Below are positions 7,802-16,489 of a DNA stretch of 64,000 nucleotides, one piece after another. The notes beneath the pieces were generated by a model, which ran no database searches, was not told the DNA's origin, and saw only the letters and a program-made list of their open reading frames with translations. Within the stretch, counting starts at the first letter, position 1; each line of letters starts with the position of its first letter. Source of the DNA: Methanothermobacter tenebrarum (GTDB lineage Archaea > Methanobacteriota > Methanobacteria > Methanobacteriales > DSM-23052); contig NZ_AP025698.1 in the NCBI RefSeq assembly GCF_023167465.1, positions 744,001 through 808,000 on the forward strand, given 5' to 3'. The position numbers were made by a program, and so were the translations under genes.

Positions 7802-9844
7802 ATGGAACACGAAAACGCCCTTATAAAAGAGAAGAGCCCATATCTTCTACAACACGCCCACGACCTCGTGGATTGGCTTCCATGGGGCGAAGAGGCGTTT
7901 AAGATGGCTAAAAGGGATGATAAGCCGATATTCCTGTCAATAGGCTACTCCACATGTCACTGGTGCCATGTAATGGCCAGAGAATCATTCAACGACCCCA
8001 TAGTCGCCAAACTCATCAACGAAACATTCGTACCAGTCAAAGTAGACCGGGAAGAAAGACCAGACATTGACAATATTTACATGAACGCCTGCCAACTTCT
8101 AACAGGTACAGGAGGCTGGCCACTCACAATATTCCTAACACCCGATGGTAGACCATTCTTCGCAGGCACATACTTCCCAAAAGAGACAAGCCAGGGCATG
8201 CCAGGCCTGAAAGAGATCATATTAAAAACTGGGGAACTTTGGGAAAAAAAGCCAGAAGACATAGACAATGCCGCCACAGAGATCACCATGGCCATCAAGA
8301 GGATGAACGCCCCCACCCAACCACACGAAATCCAAGAGAGGATAATAGATGTGGGATTCGAGGAATTAGAAAAGGCATTCGACCATGAAAACGGGGGTTT
8401 CGGGTCTTCACAGAAATTCCCACTACCAAACCACCTCTACTTCCTACTAAGGTACGGTCTTTTAAAAGAAAAAAAAGCCCTAGAAATGGTTGAACTAACC
8501 CTTGATAAAATGCGCCTAGGGGGCATCTACGACCATATAGGCTATGGTTTCCACCGTTACACCATAGACCCCAAATGGAGGATACCCCACTTCGAAAAGA
8601 TGCTCTACGACCAGGCTCTAATGGCCATAGCATACCTTGAAGCCTACCAGACACTGGGAAAAGAACTCTACAAGGAAACAGCAGAGGAAATATTCGAATA
8701 TGTTATAAGGGAGATGAGATCCCCAGAAGGCGGGTTCTACTCAGCTGAGGACGCGGAAAGCGAAGGAGAAGAAGGCAAATTTTATCTCTGGACCATGGAA
8801 GAACTAAGAGAAATTCTAGATTCTCATTTACTCTGCGAATTCTTCAATGCCAAAAAAGAGGGCAACATACCAGATGAAACCGGAAAACCCTCAGGAGAAA
8901 ACATCCTCTATATGAAGAATATCCCAGAAAAATTCGCAGAAGAAAAGGGTATAGACCCCACCGAATTCCTAAAGAAACTTGAAGAGGGGAGAAGAAAACT
9001 CTTCAATTACAGATCCCAGAGAAGCCCACCCAATAAAGATGATAAGATCCTCACAGACTGGAATGGGCTCATGATAGCAGCCTTCGCAAGGGGCTATAGG
9101 ATAATAGGGGATAAAAGGTACCTGAAGGCAAGTAAGGATGCTCTAGGATTTATCATGGAAAAACTCTATAAAAACGGGAGATTAATGCACCGTTACAGGG
9201 ACGGTGAAAGTGCAATATGGGGCAACCTCGATGATTACGCCTTCCTCATCTGGGGGATACTAGAATTATATGATGCAACCTTCGATGAAGAATACATAAA
9301 ACTCGCCCTTGAACTATCAGAGGAACTAAACAGACACTTCAAAGATGAAGAGAATGGGGGATTCTTTTTCACGGCAGATTACTCTGATAGTCTTTTAATC
9401 AGGAAAAAAGAGGCCTCTGATAGTGCAACACCATCGGGTAATTCTGTCCATGCACTAAACCTGCTAAGGCTAGGGAGCATACTAGAAGATGAAACCCTGA
9501 CCAAAATTTCAGAAGATATCATAAAATCATTCGCAGCCAAGATTAAACGAATACCTATCGCCTACACCCTACTTTTAGTAGGGGCCCACTGGCACCAAAA
9601 AGGTGGTAGCAGTCTAGTTATAGCAGCCAAGACAAAATCGTGCATACCCAACAAACTAAAAAGTACATTTATACCCTACCTTACAATAACCCTTAAACTA
9701 GAAGACAGCGACTGGTCATTCGCACCAGAAACATTAAGAAATAAGAAAGTACTCAACGAATGCACCTATTACCTATGCAAGGATAAAACCTGCCACCCAC
9801 CAACACAAGATCCGGAAACCATAATAGATATCCTAACCAAATAA
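7802..9844 (+). CDS. YyaL/SPATA20-type protein: thioredoxin-like (DUF255) plus six-hairpin glycosidase-like fold
   Basis: A 680-residue protein of normal length for the family. The N-terminal third is a DUF255 thioredoxin-like domain with TCHWC (Cys52 and Cys55) and VKVDREERPD. The middle is an (alpha/alpha) barrel with GGIYDHIGYGFHRY, HFEKMLYDQA and the STAEDAESEGEEG-like YSAEDAESEGEEG motif. The biochemical role is not established in archaea; a redox or N-acylglucosamine-epimerase-like activity has been suggested for relatives. The ATG follows AGGAG. It precedes the degenerate P-type ATPase and the oxygen-defence genes, which fits a redox role (inference). Confidence 0.8.
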   Translation: MEHENALIKEKSPYLLQHAHDLVDWLPWGEEAFKMAKRDDKPIFLSIGYSTCHWCHVMARESFNDPIVAKLINETFVPVKVDREERPDIDNIYMNACQLLTGTGGWPLTIFLTPDGRPFFAGTYFPKETSQGMPGLKEIILKTGELWEKKPEDIDNAATEITMAIKRMNAPTQPHEIQERIIDVGFEELEKAFDHENGGFGSSQKFPLPNHLYFLLRYGLLKEKKALEMVELTLDKMRLGGIYDHIGYGFHRYTIDPKWRIPHFEKMLYDQALMAIAYLEAYQTLGKELYKETAEEIFEYVIREMRSPEGGFYSAEDAESEGEEGKFYLWTMEELREILDSHLLCEFFNAKKEGNIPDETGKPSGENILYMKNIPEKFAEEKGIDPTEFLKKLEEGRRKLFNYRSQRSPPNKDDKILTDWNGLMIAAFARGYRIIGDKRYLKASKDALGFIMEKLYKNGRLMHRYRDGESAIWGNLDDYAFLIWGILELYDATFDEEYIKLALELSEELNRHFKDEENGGFFFTADYSDSLLIRKKEASDSATPSGNSVHALNLLRLGSILEDETLTKISEDIIKSFAAKIKRIPIAYTLLLVGAHWHQKGGSSLVIAAKTKSCIPNKLKSTFIPYLTITLKLEDSDWSFAPETLRNKKVLNECTYYLCKDKTCHPPTQDPETIIDILTK

Positions 9845-9860
9845 TAGGATCGGGTTTCCC

Positions 9861-11687
9861 ATGGAAACCTCCAAAAAAAGGCTTATAATCTGCACCCTAT
9901 TAACAATAGCCATAATCCTCCTGGTAAGATCCAACCTAGGATACTGGAGCATACTACCATCCTCCATAATCTTCTTCTATGGAAGCTACCCATTCTTCAA
10001 GGACACCATCAGAGAACTAAAAAACAAGAACCTAGGATCCATGAGCCTAACGATTATCGCAATTACAATAGCCTACCTCTACATTATACTCACACCCCAA
10101 ACAGGAACCATCCCAATAGAACTGGCCATAATCATCATAATAATACTAGCCGGCCGCTGGCTCGGAACAAAATTAACAGAAAAGATAAAAGAACCACTAG
10201 AAGGGCCAATGAATAGCATACCCGTTAATACGCGTATTATAGAGAATGGGAAGGTCAAGGAAGCTCCCACAGAAACTATAAGACCAGGAGACCTCATACT
10301 AGTAAAAACTGGGGAAAGGATACCAACAGATGGTACAATAATAAAAGGTTCAACCATAATACACCCAACCATTAAAAACATTATAGAGAAGACCCCAGGA
10401 GAGAAAGTTACAGCATCATCAATAAACATCAAAAACCCAATACTAATAGAAGCACTGACAACCAGCAAAGGATCATTCATCCACCAGATAATAAAACTCC
10501 TAAAAAGAAAAGATAAAACTAGGATACAAGAATCAGCAGACAAAACCGCATCCGCCCTCATAATAATAGTAATTGCAGTGGCAATACTCACATTCCTCCA
10601 CTGGAATAAAAACATAACCGCACTGCAACATGCCATAACAGTACTCATAGCAGCATCACCACACGCCATCAGATTAGCAGCACCCACCGCAACCCTCGCA
10701 GCCACAATAATATCCGCAAAGGATGGTATAATCATAAAAAACAGAAGATCATATGAGACCGCGCGCCAAATAGACACCATAGTATTCAACAAGACGGGAA
10801 CCCTTACAATGGGCGAATTCAAAGTAACAGATATCATATCATTAGACGACGAAATAGATGAAGGGGACATAATAAACTACGCAGCTGCAATAGAATCCAA
10901 AAGCCAACACCCCATAGCAAAGGGTATAAAAGAAGTGGCCAAGGACCCCATACCAGTGAAAAAATCCAAGCAGATCCCAGGAAAAGGCATTAAAGGATAC
11001 GTTGGAGATACAAAAATCCAAGTCACAAGTTACAAGCACATTAAAGATCTAGGATTCCAAGTAAACCCAGAAATCCTAAAGATGATAGACCAGGGAAAAA
11101 CACTAGCATTCATAATCATCAACGACGAACTCAAAGGGTGCATCGGACTTTCAGATAAAATAAAAAAAGAGGCGAAGAAGACAATAAAAAACCTACAAGA
11201 CAAGGGGATAAAATGTATAATGTTAACAGGAGACAATAAAAAAGTCGCCGAACCCATCGCCAAGGAACTTGGACTAGACGAATACCATGCAGAACTCACA
11301 AACAAGGAAAAGGCGGAGAAAATCGAGAAAATGCAAAAAGAAGGGTTAAAGGTCGCGATGATAGGCCAGGCTGATGACGCACCAGCCCTAAAACAGGCCG
11401 ATCTCGGCATAGCAACGGGTACAGGTCATAGACTGGACATTGAAGGCGCCGATATCATCATCCCATGGGGTAAACTATCCGATGTTCCAAGGATACTAGA
11501 AATCGCCACAGCCACCCACAATAAGATAAAAGAAAACCTTGCATGGGCAGCCATCTACAACATGATAACAATACCACTCGCCACAGGAATATTATACCAG
11601 CAGATAAACCCGCCCATAGGAGCCGCCCTAATGGTTCTAAGCACCATAATCCCAATATTAAACTCCAAAACCATCATAAAGAGGTGA
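9861..11687 (+). CDS. P-type ATPase-related protein lacking canonical catalytic residues
   Basis: The 608 residues have the layout of a P1B metal ATPase without an N-terminal metal-binding domain: hydrophobic helices, actuator domain (PGDLILVKTGERIPTDGTI, about 142-160), helices, P and N domains, and two C-terminal helices. The diagnostic motifs are altered. The phosphorylated Asp of DKTGT is Asn310 (NKTGT), the CPC metal site is SPH at 266-268, GDGxNDAPAL is GQADDAPAL at 502-510, and TGE is TPGE near 178. The HP motif (SQHPIA) and MLTGD are kept. The frame is intact, so this looks like a retained pseudo-enzyme, not a decayed gene. It sits 17 nt after the DUF255 gene and its stop overlaps the rubrerythrin ribosome site. 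Confidence 0.8.
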   Translation: METSKKRLIICTLLTIAIILLVRSNLGYWSILPSSIIFFYGSYPFFKDTIRELKNKNLGSMSLTIIAITIAYLYIILTPQTGTIPIELAIIIIIILAGRWLGTKLTEKIKEPLEGPMNSIPVNTRIIENGKVKEAPTETIRPGDLILVKTGERIPTDGTIIKGSTIIHPTIKNIIEKTPGEKVTASSINIKNPILIEALTTSKGSFIHQIIKLLKRKDKTRIQESADKTASALIIIVIAVAILTFLHWNKNITALQHAITVLIAASPHAIRLAAPTATLAATIISAKDGIIIKNRRSYETARQIDTIVFNKTGTLTMGEFKVTDIISLDDEIDEGDIINYAAAIESKSQHPIAKGIKEVAKDPIPVKKSKQIPGKGIKGYVGDTKIQVTSYKHIKDLGFQVNPEILKMIDQGKTLAFIIINDELKGCIGLSDKIKKEAKKTIKNLQDKGIKCIMLTGDNKKVAEPIAKELGLDEYHAELTNKEKAEKIEKMQKEGLKVAMIGQADDAPALKQADLGIATGTGHRLDIEGADIIIPWGKLSDVPRILEIATATHNKIKENLAWAAIYNMITIPLATGILYQQINPPIGAALMVLSTIIPILNSKTIIKR

Positions 11688-11692
11688 AAAGT

Positions 11693-12265
11693 ATGGTGAA
11701 AACACTTAAGAATCTGGTCAAAGCTTTTATTGGTGAAAGCCAAGCAAGGAACAGATACACATTCTATGCTAAAATAGCTAAAAAGGAAGGATTTGAACAA
11801 ATTTCAGAAATATTCCTAATAACAGCCGATAATGAAAGAGAACATGCCAAATGGTTATTCCGGATGATACAAGAACTAAAAGGAGCAGATGATCCCATAA
11901 CAGTGGAAGCGGAAGCCCCACTCACATTAGGAGATACCATGGAGAACCTTAAAGCAGCCATAAAAGGGGAGAATTACGAGTATAGTGAAATGTACCCCGA
12001 ATTCGCGGATACCGCGGAAGAAGAAGGATACCCAGATATAGCGAAACGCCTAAAAGCCATAGCAGCCGCTGAAAAACACCACGAAGAAAGATACAAAAAA
12101 CTCCTAGAACTTGTAGAATCCAATAAAGTTTACAAGAAAGACAAAGAAGTCACATGGACCTGTAGAAAATGCGGGTACACACACAAAGGCAAAAAACCGC
12201 CTGAAAAATGTCCATCATGCGACCATCCAAGCAGATACTTCCAAATAAAATGTGAAAAATACTAA
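11693..12265 (+). CDS. rbr: Rubrerythrin
   Basis: A 190-residue peroxide-reducing non-haem di-iron protein. The diiron helices carry ESQARNRY (15-22), EREHAKW (48-54), EYSEMYPEF (96-104) and EKHHEERY (127-134). The C-terminal rubredoxin-like centre has CRKC (157-160) and CPSC (173-176). An in-frame ATG 50 codons upstream is inside the ATPase gene and is rejected; ATG at 11693 follows GAGGTGA by 6 nt and gives the family length. It reduces H2O2 with electrons from rubredoxin and is translated next to the superoxide reductase that makes H2O2. Confidence 0.93.
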   Translation: MVKTLKNLVKAFIGESQARNRYTFYAKIAKKEGFEQISEIFLITADNEREHAKWLFRMIQELKGADDPITVEAEAPLTLGDTMENLKAAIKGENYEYSEMYPEFADTAEEEGYPDIAKRLKAIAAAEKHHEERYKKLLELVESNKVYKKDKEVTWTCRKCGYTHKGKKPPEKCPSCDHPSRYFQIKCEKY

Positions 12266-12276
12266 GGAGGAAAAAA

Positions 12277-12657
12277 TTGACGAGTATAAACCAAATATTC
12301 AGATGCAACATATGCGGGAACATAGTCGAAGTCCTCAATCCAGGTGAAGGACGCCTAGTATGCTGCGACCAGCCAATGGAACTACTATTAGCAAGACGCA
12401 CCGACGTCGGCCCAGAAAAACACATACCCATAACAGAGGAAACAGAAGAAGGAAACCTAAAAGTGAAAGTTGGTAGAACAGCCCATCCAATGGAAAAAAA
12501 CCACCACATCCAATGGATAGAAATCCTAGTAGATGATAAAGTGTTAAGGAAAACCCTCAAACCAGGTGACAAACCAGAGGCAACATTCAAAGAAAAACCA
12601 ACCAAGAATATCATGGTAAGATCATATTGCAACATACATGGACTATGGCACGATTAA
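12277..12657 (+). CDS. Desulfoferrodoxin / superoxide reductase (two-iron type)
   Basis: A 126-residue protein. Cys10, Cys13, Cys29 and Cys30 form the desulforedoxin-like centre I. His49, His70, His76 or 77, His121 and Cys118 (CNIHGLW) form the catalytic Fe(His)4Cys centre II. It reduces superoxide to H2O2 without making O2, which suits an anaerobe. The start is TTG at 12277 behind a perfect AAGGAGG. It follows rubrerythrin by 11 nt, so superoxide and peroxide are handled by one transcript. Confidence 0.93.
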   Translation: MTSINQIFRCNICGNIVEVLNPGEGRLVCCDQPMELLLARRTDVGPEKHIPITEETEEGNLKVKVGRTAHPMEKNHHIQWIEILVDDKVLRKTLKPGDKPEATFKEKPTKNIMVRSYCNIHGLWHD

Positions 12658-12777
12658 AAAAAGAGAATGGCAAGCCCCCCCACAAAATGCACATTTAATG
12701 CATCAAGGAGGCTTACCCCCAAGATTCTGGTGGACACCACCCACATGATGGGTTTCTTTGCCGAGGGAGTATGAAGC

Positions 12778-13269
12778 ATGAAAAGAGGACTTTTATTAGC
12801 CCTTATAATACTTATAACCGTTTCCTTTAGTGGGTGCATCTCTAATATAAGTGAAATAAACAAGCTATCAGGGGATATCAACCAACACCTTAAAAAGGGT
12901 GATGAATATTATAATGAGGCCGCAGAGGACGTGAACAATTATAGGCTGGATAGCGCCCTTGAAAAATGCGAATCAGCATCATCTGAGTATAACGCGGCCC
13001 GACTTTTAACATCCGAGGCCATGGCATACGCAAATGAATTAGGGGACCAAGTATTCATAGAATACCTGAAACTTGTACTAGCAGAGATAGATGCGAAACT
13101 GAACGCCACATCAGAACTTAAAAATGCCATACAACTCCTGAACATAGACGAGATAACCTCAGCCAATAATAGTCTAGACCTCGCAAACAAATTCATGTAC
13201 CAGGCTAAAGATTATGAAAGACAACGAGAAGAACTAGTAAACAAAAACCCCCAAAAGTTCAACATCTGA
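12778..13269 (+). CDS. Predicted lipoprotein, helical, unknown function
   Basis: A 163-residue protein with a lipoprotein-like signal: positive start MKRG, hydrophobic stretch, then FSGC as lipobox with Cys20. The rest is almost wholly helical with heptad-like spacing and many Glu, Asn and Ala, giving a surface-anchored coiled-coil-type protein. ATG at 12778 follows GGGAG. It lies in the oxygen-defence region but carries no metal motif, so a link to that function is not shown. The family is not recognised. Confidence 0.6.
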   Translation: MKRGLLLALIILITVSFSGCISNISEINKLSGDINQHLKKGDEYYNEAAEDVNNYRLDSALEKCESASSEYNAARLLTSEAMAYANELGDQVFIEYLKLVLAEIDAKLNATSELKNAIQLLNIDEITSANNSLDLANKFMYQAKDYERQREELVNKNPQKFNI

Positions 13270-13302
13270 AAGATTGCGATTATGGAATGAAAAAAAAGAG
13301 GC

Positions 13303-13883
13303 ATGGGGAGAAGAAACCTAAAATTAGCAGTAACTGCTTTTTTTCCACTCCTATTATTGACCTCCGGAATCACTATAAATGCGCTTCCTTAGATTCTTTC
13401 CTGGAAAGACACTTCACAGCATTAAGATGCTCTTATATTATTGAATGGCCTGTTAATGGATTATAACCGATCTGGGGGGTTTCTGGATCAGCATTGACAC
13501 CACACTAAGAAATCTACCCAGGGAGTGTATGGAAGGTTGAACTACCATAGCTGTCGCAAAGGGACTTCCTGCCAATAGGATTAACTCAAATCTTTCATGA
13601 TACTAAAATGCACCCTCATAGTTTGTTCGACACAAAATCCATGATAACAACTTCAATCCAATTAGCGGATACCCTTTAACGGATATCCAATACCATATTG
13701 TAATAGATAATGAATTGGGGAACATGCCCATAAAAGGGTTCGAAGCCCCATCAAACCCTCCTATTGGTGTATCGAATCTGACGCGCCCAAAAAAATAGAA
13801 TATGTTGAAATGGCCAGGAGAACTCATACTGGATGGAAAAGCATGGCTTTACACCCCCCAATACAATTTCACCGAGCAACATT
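13303..13883 (+). pseudogene. Decayed gene for an exported protein (remnant)
   Basis: ATG at 13303 opens a 29-residue frame that looks like a signal peptide (MGRRNLKLAVTAFFPLLLL then TSG) and stops at 13392. Further on, the frame through 13643-13797 gives a protein-like stretch ending VSNLTRPKK, then TAG, then an in-frame continuation KWPGELILDGKAW to TAG at 13881-13883. The pieces lie in different frames with stops between them, and a transposon right-end-like sequence sits in the middle at 13537. I infer one dead secreted-protein gene broken by insertion and decay. No homologue is recognised. Confidence 0.4.
13537..13575 (-). mobile_element. Possible worn IS605-type right end
   Basis: GTTGAACTACC followed 13 nt later by GGGACTTCCTGCC resembles the right ends at 53699 and 31535 (GTGAACTACC...GGGGCTTCCTG), but the hairpin between has lost pairing. 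No matching left-end hairpin is visible to the right. Short and weakly supported. Confidence 0.3.
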
Positions 13884-13980
13884 AGGCGCCCCAAGTTTCT
13901 CACCAGAGACCGCACCTTAGAGTCTATGTGAAAATCATATTACAATGCCAAGGGGGGTCAATTTAAAGGATAGCGATATC

Positions 13981-14661
13981 ATGGAAAAAGCCCGGATACT
14001 CATATTAACCTTAATTATAGTGACTATTTTATCCCTTCTCATCTATCAACCAAATGGAAAGGTGAGTGAAATTATTATAGGCAAAAACGAGTATGGTGAA
14101 GTTATACGCGAAGGACCATTCGGAGACCCGAACTCTCCTGATAGGGTAGCATATATAGTTGGGGTGCACCCCCACGAGTCACAGGCCCATGAAGCCATCA
14201 TCAAAGCCATAAGACAAGAAGACAAATCCCTAAAGAAATGCTATTACATTTACAAGGTGAATGTTACAAGGAATCCCAACGATTATGAGGAAGGGAGGTT
14301 GAACGGCCAATTACTAGCCAGAGAGTATGTTATCCCTGACATAGAAAGGATGTCAATAAAACTCGTGATTGATGTCCACTCTAATGTGGGCCGTTACGAT
14401 GAGAGAAGATTCCTTTTTATCCCATACCCCTCTGATAAAACTAGGAAAATTGCCAATATGATAACTGATAGGATTGGCTGGTTACAATTATATGAACCCC
14501 CAAATCCGACCAGCCCAGAATATGTTACCATCCCCTTAATTAAGAGGGGCATACCCGCGATAGTCTATGAAACATACGCCTATGAAACCCCAGAACAAAC
14601 ATTTAAACAAGCAAAGGAGCTTATATTAGTGATAGATAGCCTATCCTTCCTTTTTGAATGA
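13981..14661 (+). CDS. Membrane-anchored M14-like zinc peptidase/amidase-related protein
   Basis: From ATG at 13981 the protein has 226 residues: a hydrophobic anchor at about 5-24 and then an outside domain. GVHPHESQAHEA carries an HxxE-type metal pair, VIDVHSNVGRY supplies a third His, and IVYETYAYE supplies a late Glu. This order matches metallocarboxypeptidase/succinylglutamate-desuccinylase (M14) folds. An ATG 12 codons upstream is in frame, but AAGGATAG at 13967 fits the 13981 start better. The substrate is unknown; pseudomurein peptides would be a reasonable target for an outside enzyme in this order (inference). Confidence 0.55.
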   Translation: MEKARILILTLIIVTILSLLIYQPNGKVSEIIIGKNEYGEVIREGPFGDPNSPDRVAYIVGVHPHESQAHEAIIKAIRQEDKSLKKCYYIYKVNVTRNPNDYEEGRLNGQLLAREYVIPDIERMSIKLVIDVHSNVGRYDERRFLFIPYPSDKTRKIANMITDRIGWLQLYEPPNPTSPEYVTIPLIKRGIPAIVYETYAYETPEQTFKQAKELILVIDSLSFLFE

Positions 14662-14707
14662 TACCCATCGTAACATGAAAAGTTTCCTCAGCCACTAATA
14701 TTTTAAC

Positions 14708-14953
14708 CCTATCGGCGGGAAGTCCCCCTTTTGGGAGGGGATGAAAGCCGAAAGTTTATATACTTTCTCTTCCAATATATTTCTCTGTGCTTACCTCCAG
14801 GTAGGAAGGATGTGACCTCATCCATTAGCCCTGTATCCTATAAAACCGTGGGACTGGATGGGGTAGGGTTGGGACAACCCAGAATTCACACCTGTTAGGG
14901 TGATGCTACAGGTCGTCTGTGAAGCGGGCCTGCAATAGCTGGTGGTAGTTCAC
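14708..14953 (+). mobile_element. IS605-derived compact element (copy 1, plus orientation)
   Basis: The left end follows TTTTAAC (14701-14707) and begins with an imperfect hairpin: outer arms CGGC/GCCG, inner arms CCCCC and GGGAGGGG. A TATA box follows. The interior shares TTACCTCC, CCTCATCCATTAGCCCTGTA, GGTAGGGTT and GAATTCAC segments with the reverse complement of the 53.7 kb copy. The right end is GGTAGTTCAC. There is no transposase or tnpB frame. It ends 20 nt before the first rubredoxin gene. Confidence 0.75.
14755..14763 (+). promoter_or_regulatory. TATA box inside the IS605-derived element, reading into the rubredoxin operon
   Basis: TTTATATAC just inside the left-end hairpin is in the place where the other copies carry GTTTTATATAC-like boxes. 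A start about 25 bp downstream would give a leader of about 190 nt that includes the element's conserved RNA-like part and then the rubredoxin gene. CCTATAAAAC at about 14828 is a second, weaker candidate. Confidence 0.5.
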
Positions 14954-14973
14954 AATTTCTATAGGTGTCATTT

Positions 14974-15135
14974 TTGAAAAAATACAAATGTAAAGTTTGC
15001 GGATACATCTATGACCCGGAAAAGGGCGAACCGCGTAGGGACACGCCCCCAGGGACACCCTTCGAGGATTTACCCGACTTGTGGAGATGTCCATCTTGCG
15101 GGGCTCCTAAGAGGATGTTTAAACCAATAGACTAA
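14974..15135 (+). CDS. Rubredoxin (first of a tandem pair)
   Basis: A 53-residue one-iron electron carrier with CKVCGYIYDPEKG and CPSCGAPK giving the two CxxC iron knuckles, plus the usual TPFEDLPD...W core. It starts at TTG 14974, 6 nt after AGGTG. It can deliver electrons to rubrerythrin, superoxide reductase or FprA. It differs from its neighbour in using DLWRCPSCGAPKRMF where the other has DDWTCPICGVGKDQF, so the two may have different partners. Confidence 0.93.
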   Translation: MKKYKCKVCGYIYDPEKGEPRRDTPPGTPFEDLPDLWRCPSCGAPKRMFKPID

Positions 15136-15156
15136 TTTGTGGGGGGGTAATTTTCC

Positions 15157-15318
15157 ATGGATAGATACAAGTGTCAAATGTGCGGATACATTTACGACCC
15201 AGAGGAAGGTGACCCAAACCGTGACATAGAACCTGGAACACCCTTCGAGGATTTGCCAGATGATTGGACCTGTCCCATCTGTGGAGTGGGAAAGGACCAA
15301 TTCGAAAAGATTGATTAA
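15157..15318 (+). CDS. Rubredoxin (second of a tandem pair)
   Basis: A 53-residue rubredoxin with CQMCGYIYDPEEGD and CPICGVGKDQF, a normal-length typical member. ATG follows a run of seven G that acts as ribosome site. The stop is one base before the FprA start, so the two are translated together; rubredoxin-FprA coupling is well known for flavodiiron proteins. Confidence 0.95.
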   Translation: MDRYKCQMCGYIYDPEEGDPNRDIEPGTPFEDLPDDWTCPICGVGKDQFEKID

Positions 15319-15319
15319 A

Positions 15320-16489
15320 ATGGTAATTAAAAGAGTAGCCGAGGACGTTTACGCTCTCCAAAGCTTTGACTGGGATAGGAGAACCTTCGATAGCATACTA
15401 GAAACTCCAAAGGGTACAACATATAACTCTTTCTTGATAAAAGACGAGAAAAACATCCTAATAGATTCAACAAAACCTTCAATGGCAAAGGAACTATTAG
15501 AGGATCTTGAATCCCTAAACGTCCAAATAGATTATATAGTATCCCAGCATGCAGAACAGGACCACTCAGGTGCAATACCAGCCCTACTAAGAGAATATCC
15601 AAATGCCAAGATCCTGGGGACGAGAGCATGCAAAGAACTCCTAGAAAACCTACTGGGAATACCAGCCGAGAAAATCCAGAACATAGAAGACGGGCAAGTA
15701 CTATCAGCCGGCCGCCACAAACTAAATCTTATAGTAACCCCATGGGTTCACTGGCCAGATACCATGGTATCATACCTCCTACCAGAGGGCATATTATTCT
15801 CCTGTGACTTCTTTGCATCACACTTTGCAACAACTAAGACAATAACAAAGTTAGAGGAAATCCAAGAGGAGGCTAAAAGATACTATGCACATATAATGAT
15901 GCCATTCTCCCAGATGATACAAGGAAACCTGGAAAAACTCAGAAACCTAGAAATAAGGATGATAGCACCATCACACGGTCCCATCATAGAAAAACCAGAG
16001 ATCATACTAGACCTCTATGGGAGATGGTCATCACAAACATCAAAGAAGGTCACCATAGCCTATATTTCAATGCATGGAAGCACAGAACTCATGGTCAAAC
16101 ACCTCACAAGAACCCTCACAGACTTGGATGTTAACATCAGAGTAATAAACCTCGCAAATACCAGTACAGGGGAGCTTATAATGGAACTTGTCGATTCAAG
16201 GGCCATGATCATAGCATCCCCCACAGTATTAACTAGGCCGCATCCAAGTGTAGCCTCCATGTTATACCTTGTTAACATGCTCAAACCACCAATAAAATAC
16301 GTTGCCCTAATAGGCTCATATGGTTGGGGCACCCTCATCGAAAAAGAAACCAGAAAATTACTCGGGACCATGAACATAGAATTCCTGGAGCCCGTGCTCA
16401 TAAAGGGCAAACCACACAAGGAAGATTTTGAAAGACTAGATAAACTTGCATGGGAAATTAAAGAAAAAATTGGAGAAGATGAAAAATGA
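15320..16489 (+). CDS. fprA: F420H2 oxidase FprA (flavodiiron protein)
   Basis: 389 residues. The N-terminal diiron MBL-like domain has HAEQDH (77-82) for the HxExDH motif, VHWPDT and the later SCDFFASHFA and SHGP metal ligands. The C-terminal flavodoxin domain begins near residue 245 with YISMHGSTELM as the FMN loop. It reduces O2 to water with F420H2. The upstream extension of the frame overlaps rubredoxin and is rejected. ATG lies one base after the rubredoxin stop. A second copy lies at 58.7-59.9 kb. Confidence 0.95.
   Translation: MVIKRVAEDVYALQSFDWDRRTFDSILETPKGTTYNSFLIKDEKNILIDSTKPSMAKELLEDLESLNVQIDYIVSQHAEQDHSGAIPALLREYPNAKILGTRACKELLENLLGIPAEKIQNIEDGQVLSAGRHKLNLIVTPWVHWPDTMVSYLLPEGILFSCDFFASHFATTKTITKLEEIQEEAKRYYAHIMMPFSQMIQGNLEKLRNLEIRMIAPSHGPIIEKPEIILDLYGRWSSQTSKKVTIAYISMHGSTELMVKHLTRTLTDLDVNIRVINLANTSTGELIMELVDSRAMIIASPTVLTRPHPSVASMLYLVNMLKPPIKYVALIGSYGWGTLIEKETRKLLGTMNIEFLEPVLIKGKPHKEDFERLDKLAWEIKEKIGEDEK

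Noticed and set aside
11543..11692. A 50-residue N-terminal extension of rubrerythrin.
   Set aside because: It overlaps the P-type ATPase gene and is not found in rubrerythrins; the ATG at 11693 has a proper ribosome site.
13780..13883. In-frame TAG read through as pyrrolysine in the 13.6-13.9 kb frame.
   Set aside because: Methanobacteriales are not known to use pyrrolysine, a second TAG follows, and the stretch upstream is in another frame; decay is simpler.
14820..14953. A riboswitch before the rubredoxin operon.
   Set aside because: The folded region matches the reverse complement of the transposon-derived copy at 53.7 kb, so it is explained as part of that element.
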